Positions 61,476 through 64,000 of a DNA stretch of 64,000 nucleotides are shown here, piece by piece; the stretch's first letter is position 1; every line of letters begins with the position of its first letter. The position numbers and the translations under genes were made by a program. This DNA is from CAJFUR01 sp904420575 (GTDB taxonomy: Bacteria > Actinomycetota > Coriobacteriia > Coriobacteriales > Eggerthellaceae). Under the pieces are notes generated by a model. That model made no database searches. It was not told the origin of the DNA and saw nothing but the letters and a program-made list of their open reading frames with translations. Location of the stretch: the NCBI GenBank assembly GCA_965119745.1, contig OZ221973.1, forward strand, positions 2,666,001 through 2,730,000. Direction: 5' to 3'.

Positions 61476-62327
61476 TCAAATCGCAGGAACTTCCCTGCGC
61501 ACGAAGGCGGGAATGCGGGCGGCGAGGCGGTACCCTTGGTCGTACAGCCCCTCCAGCACCTGCCGGTCCCGCGAGAGCGTGTCCGCGTCGACGCCTTCGG
61601 GCGCCACGATGAGCGCGCGGCCTTCACGTTCGAGCCGCTTGACGCGCTCGACGGCGCCGTTGTAGCGTCCCGCACGCTGTCGCAGCGCCTCGGCGGCGCG
61701 GGGAAAGCGCAGCTTCATCAGGCAGTACAGCGTGCGGTCGCGCGCGAACGACCGCACATGGTCGCGCGGCTTCGTGAGCACGACCACCACGCGGTCGCAG
61801 CCGTCGGCCAAGGCGCGCTCCACCGGCACCGGATCGGCGATGCCCCCGTCGAAGTACACGCGGCCCTCCCAGCGGCAGGGACGGCACACCACGGGGATGC
61901 CGCTCGAGGCCTTCAGGATGCCGAAGTCGTCGCGTTTCAGGTCCGCCTTGTCGAAGTACACGGCGGAGCCGTCGGAAGCGTCGGTGGCCACCACCTTCAG
62001 GCCGCACGGGTTGGCCATGAGCGCGTCGTAGTCGAGCGGGTTCTCGCCATTTGCGTTCGAGAGCACCGAGTACACGTAGTCCAGGTCCAGATAGGAGCCC
62101 TTGCGCACGAAGTTGCGCAGGCTCATGTACTCCTTGCGCGCGGCGTACTCGGTGTAGAACAGCCGGTTGCGCCCGCGCTGCCCCGCCAGAAACGCCACCG
62201 CGTTGCCGCTGCCCGCCGACACGCCCAGCACGTAGTCGAACGCCACGCCCTCGTCGAGGCAGCGGTCGAACACCGCCGCCCCGAAGATGCCGCGCAAGCC
62301 GCCTCCCACGTCCACGATGCCGATCAT
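61476..62327 (-). CDS. Patatin-like phospholipase (second paralogue)
   Basis: 283 residues. Oxyanion loop IVDVGGGLRGIFGAAVFD, nucleophile elbow GVSAGSGNAVA, Asp in YFDGGIADPVPVERAL. Same YjjU-like class as the protein at 12231. ATG 62327 has GGAAGGGGC upstream; the longer frame adds non-family sequence. Upstream 62328-62590 has no gene. Confidence 0.9.
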   Translation of the reverse strand: MIGIVDVGGGLRGIFGAAVFDRCLDEGVAFDYVLGVSAGSGNAVAFLAGQRGRNRLFYTEYAARKEYMSLRNFVRKGSYLDLDYVYSVLSNANGENPLDYDALMANPCGLKVVATDASDGSAVYFDKADLKRDDFGILKASSGIPVVCRPCRWEGRVYFDGGIADPVPVERALADGCDRVVVVLTKPRDHVRSFARDRTLYCLMKLRFPRAAEALRQRAGRYNGAVERVKRLEREGRALIVAPEGVDADTLSRDRQVLEGLYDQGYRLAARIPAFVRREVPAI

Positions 62328-62590
62328 GCCCGCCCCTTCCGCTTCTCGCTTTGGCGCCGCGTCCTGCGCGCGCAGGACGCGGCTCAAGGCCCCCATGATA
62401 GCGGCAGGGGATGCGCGGCCACCGACCCGCAACCGTCCCGTCACGCGTTCGTGAACCGGGGCGAGCCGAAAAGGCAGACGGCAACGCCTGCGGGCGGGGC
62501 CGCCCGTGCCGGCGGAAGCGTCGGGCGGGGCGAACCTGCGAGCGAAGGCCCCTGGCGGCCGCACGCCGCCCGCGCGCAAGCGCTGCGCCC

Positions 62591-64000
62591 CTATTCCCTG
62601 ATCATGCGGCGGGCGGCCAAGAAGGTGACCAGGAAGTACGCACCGTACACGGCCAAGAACGCCCCGGCGCATGCAAGGGCCATGGCGCCGATGTCCAAAT
62701 GCCCGAACACCGCCACCACGTCGGTCACCACCACGAGCGCGCAGCACGCGTGCGCCACCGCCAGCAGAAGCGGGAACAGGAAGTAGACGAGCACCTGCGC
62801 GAACAGCGCGCCGTCGATCATGGGGCGCGGCGCTCCCAGCTTGGCGACGAGCCCATAGCGGCGAGCGTTGTCGGACGCGTCGGAGAGCTGCTGGATGGCG
62901 AGCAGGGCGGCGCAGGCGATGACGAGCACGAAGCCCAGGTAGATGGCCAGATACGCCACCACGGTGGACAGGCCGACGCTCTGGTCCGCCACGTCGGTGC
63001 GCGTCATGACCAGCGAAACGGGCCACGTGTCCGCGCGGTCGGTGTCAGACACCGCTTCCGCCATCTGCCCGAACGCCGCCTCGTCGGCATCGGTGGCGCA
63101 CTGCACGTCGAGAACCGACTGCAGGATGACCGCGCCCTGCGGCACCGCTGCGTCCGGCACCACGACGGTGCCGGTGTTTAGGGGAAACGGCGTGGTCCAC
63201 AGGCAGTCGCCCGAAAACGCCGCCACCCTGAGCGCCGTGCCGCCCACCGCAAGCACGGTGCCCCGCTCCACCACCTCCCGGTAGAACCCGCTCGTGATGT
63301 CGGAATCGCTCATGACGACGCACTCGTCGTCCCCCAACACGAACGGCTCCAGCCCCGCCAGCTCCCGGGCCGCGTTCACCTGGGAAAGCCGGGCCACGTA
63401 CACCGGGTACGCCCCGTACCCGCCGTTGACGGACGCGCCGGCGAAGTCTGCGAGAGACAGGCCGCTCGCCTGCTCGACGTCGTCCATGACCAGCCCGTCG
63501 GCAGGATCCACCAGCAAATCCACCTGGGCCGCGCCCGCGACCACGGCATCGAAGTCGCCCGCGCCCACGGCCTCCACGCTGTGGCGCATGCCTTCCACCA
63601 TGTCGAAGCCCACGCCCTGCGCATACTCCCCGAACGGCCCCAAGGCCGCAGGCTCGTAGCCGCTCCCGCTCGTGTAAGTGCCGAAATTCGTGGTGACGCT
63701 CGCGCTGTAGGGCGTGCTCTTCTCGAGCGACCCTTCCAGGGTGTTGCGGATGCCGATGCCGCCGCACACGCTGGTGATGGCCAAGAACAGCACGAGGCAC
63801 ACCACGGACAGAGACGCGAAGGTGGTGTTCACCCGCGCGGACAGCTGCCGCAGCGTGAACATGTTCAGGCCTCGCAGGTACAGCGGGCGCACCGTCTGCG
63901 CGAGCCTGAGCAGAAAGCCGGACAGCGCGTAGAAGAACAGCACCGTGCCCACGCACACGAGCGCGGTGGCGGCGGCGAACTCGGGCGAGGGCTCCAGAAG
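62591..64000 (-). CDS. FtsX-family ABC transporter permease, N-terminus beyond the window
   Basis: About 470 residues visible, frame open at the edge. Helices near the start (FFYALSGFLLRLA), then NMFTLRQLSARVNTTFASLS, a common FtsX repeat start. A large extracellular domain (~90-320) and three C-terminal helices (VVAYLAIYLGFVLVIACAAL, and a last pair ending FLAARRMIRE) follow. Usually paired with a MacB-type ATPase for antimicrobial peptide resistance or envelope export; the ATPase is not in the window. Confidence 0.85.
   Translation of the reverse strand, partial: LLEPSPEFAAATALVCVGTVLFFYALSGFLLRLAQTVRPLYLRGLNMFTLRQLSARVNTTFASLSVVCLVLFLAITSVCGGIGIRNTLEGSLEKSTPYSASVTTNFGTYTSGSGYEPAALGPFGEYAQGVGFDMVEGMRHSVEAVGAGDFDAVVAGAAQVDLLVDPADGLVMDDVEQASGLSLADFAGASVNGGYGAYPVYVARLSQVNAARELAGLEPFVLGDDECVVMSDSDITSGFYREVVERGTVLAVGGTALRVAAFSGDCLWTTPFPLNTGTVVVPDAAVPQGAVILQSVLDVQCATDADEAAFGQMAEAVSDTDRADTWPVSLVMTRTDVADQSVGLSTVVAYLAIYLGFVLVIACAALLAIQQLSDASDNARRYGLVAKLGAPRPMIDGALFAQVLVYFLFPLLLAVAHACCALVVVTDVVAVFGHLDIGAMALACAGAFLAVYGAYFLVTFLAARRMIRE

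Overview
The window looks like the chromosome of a high-GC, anaerobic, gut-type actinobacterium, most likely Coriobacteriia of the family Eggerthellaceae (Eggerthella/Gordonibacter-like). This rests on coding style, many DmsA/NrfD-type molybdoenzymes, a LuxR regulator fused to a multi-TM MFS-like domain, a YtrA-type GntR regulator, and a giant Cna_B surface adhesin with an LSKTG-like sorting end. No ribosomal RNA is present, so species cannot be fixed.

Layout. 1-7000: end of an NCS2 nucleobase permease, a two-subunit cytoplasmic molybdoenzyme resembling pyrogallol/phloroglucinol transhydroxylase, its divergent membrane-LuxR regulator and a DMT exporter. 7160-14600: msrA, a lipoprotein solute-binding protein translationally coupled to a degenerate-GGDEF/EAL c-di-GMP enzyme, trxA, a patatin lipase, a YbjQ-family protein and a DUF1848 protein. 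14600-23340: CPA2 antiporter with a long charged tail, a lipoprotein, thrS, a zinc-ribbon membrane protein, a HigBA-type toxin-antitoxin pair, a small XRE regulator and a small membrane protein. 23550-30230: valS and the proteostasis operon tig-clpP-clpX, the trigger factor carrying a histone-H1-like tail.

30400-40700 is the most unusual part. It holds a minus-strand respiratory cluster transcribed TorD chaperone, radical SAM protein, Tat-exported molybdopterin oxidoreductase, four-cluster ferredoxin, NrfD, small CX4CH diheme-like membrane protein, DUF4405 cytochrome b. Beside it are a GntR regulator and a second NrfD protein with an SPFH protein. A nearly perfect 22-bp palindrome with half-site TTGTCGCAA overlaps the -35 box of both promoters of the cluster, and a half-site lies before the second nrfD. 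This suggests a small redox regulon.

41270-47100: tRNA-Leu, then a MarR regulator with two 16-bp operators, a heterodimeric ABC exporter and a MATE pump, which together form a drug-efflux operon. 47350-61000: an NYN/OST-HTH RNase-like protein and a ~3,900-residue Cna_B/SpaA adhesin whose reading frame is broken exactly at a run of nine G; one more G restores it, which points to phase variation. 61150-64000: tRNA-Lys and tRNA-His, a second patatin lipase and the C-terminal part of an FtsX-type permease cut by the window end.
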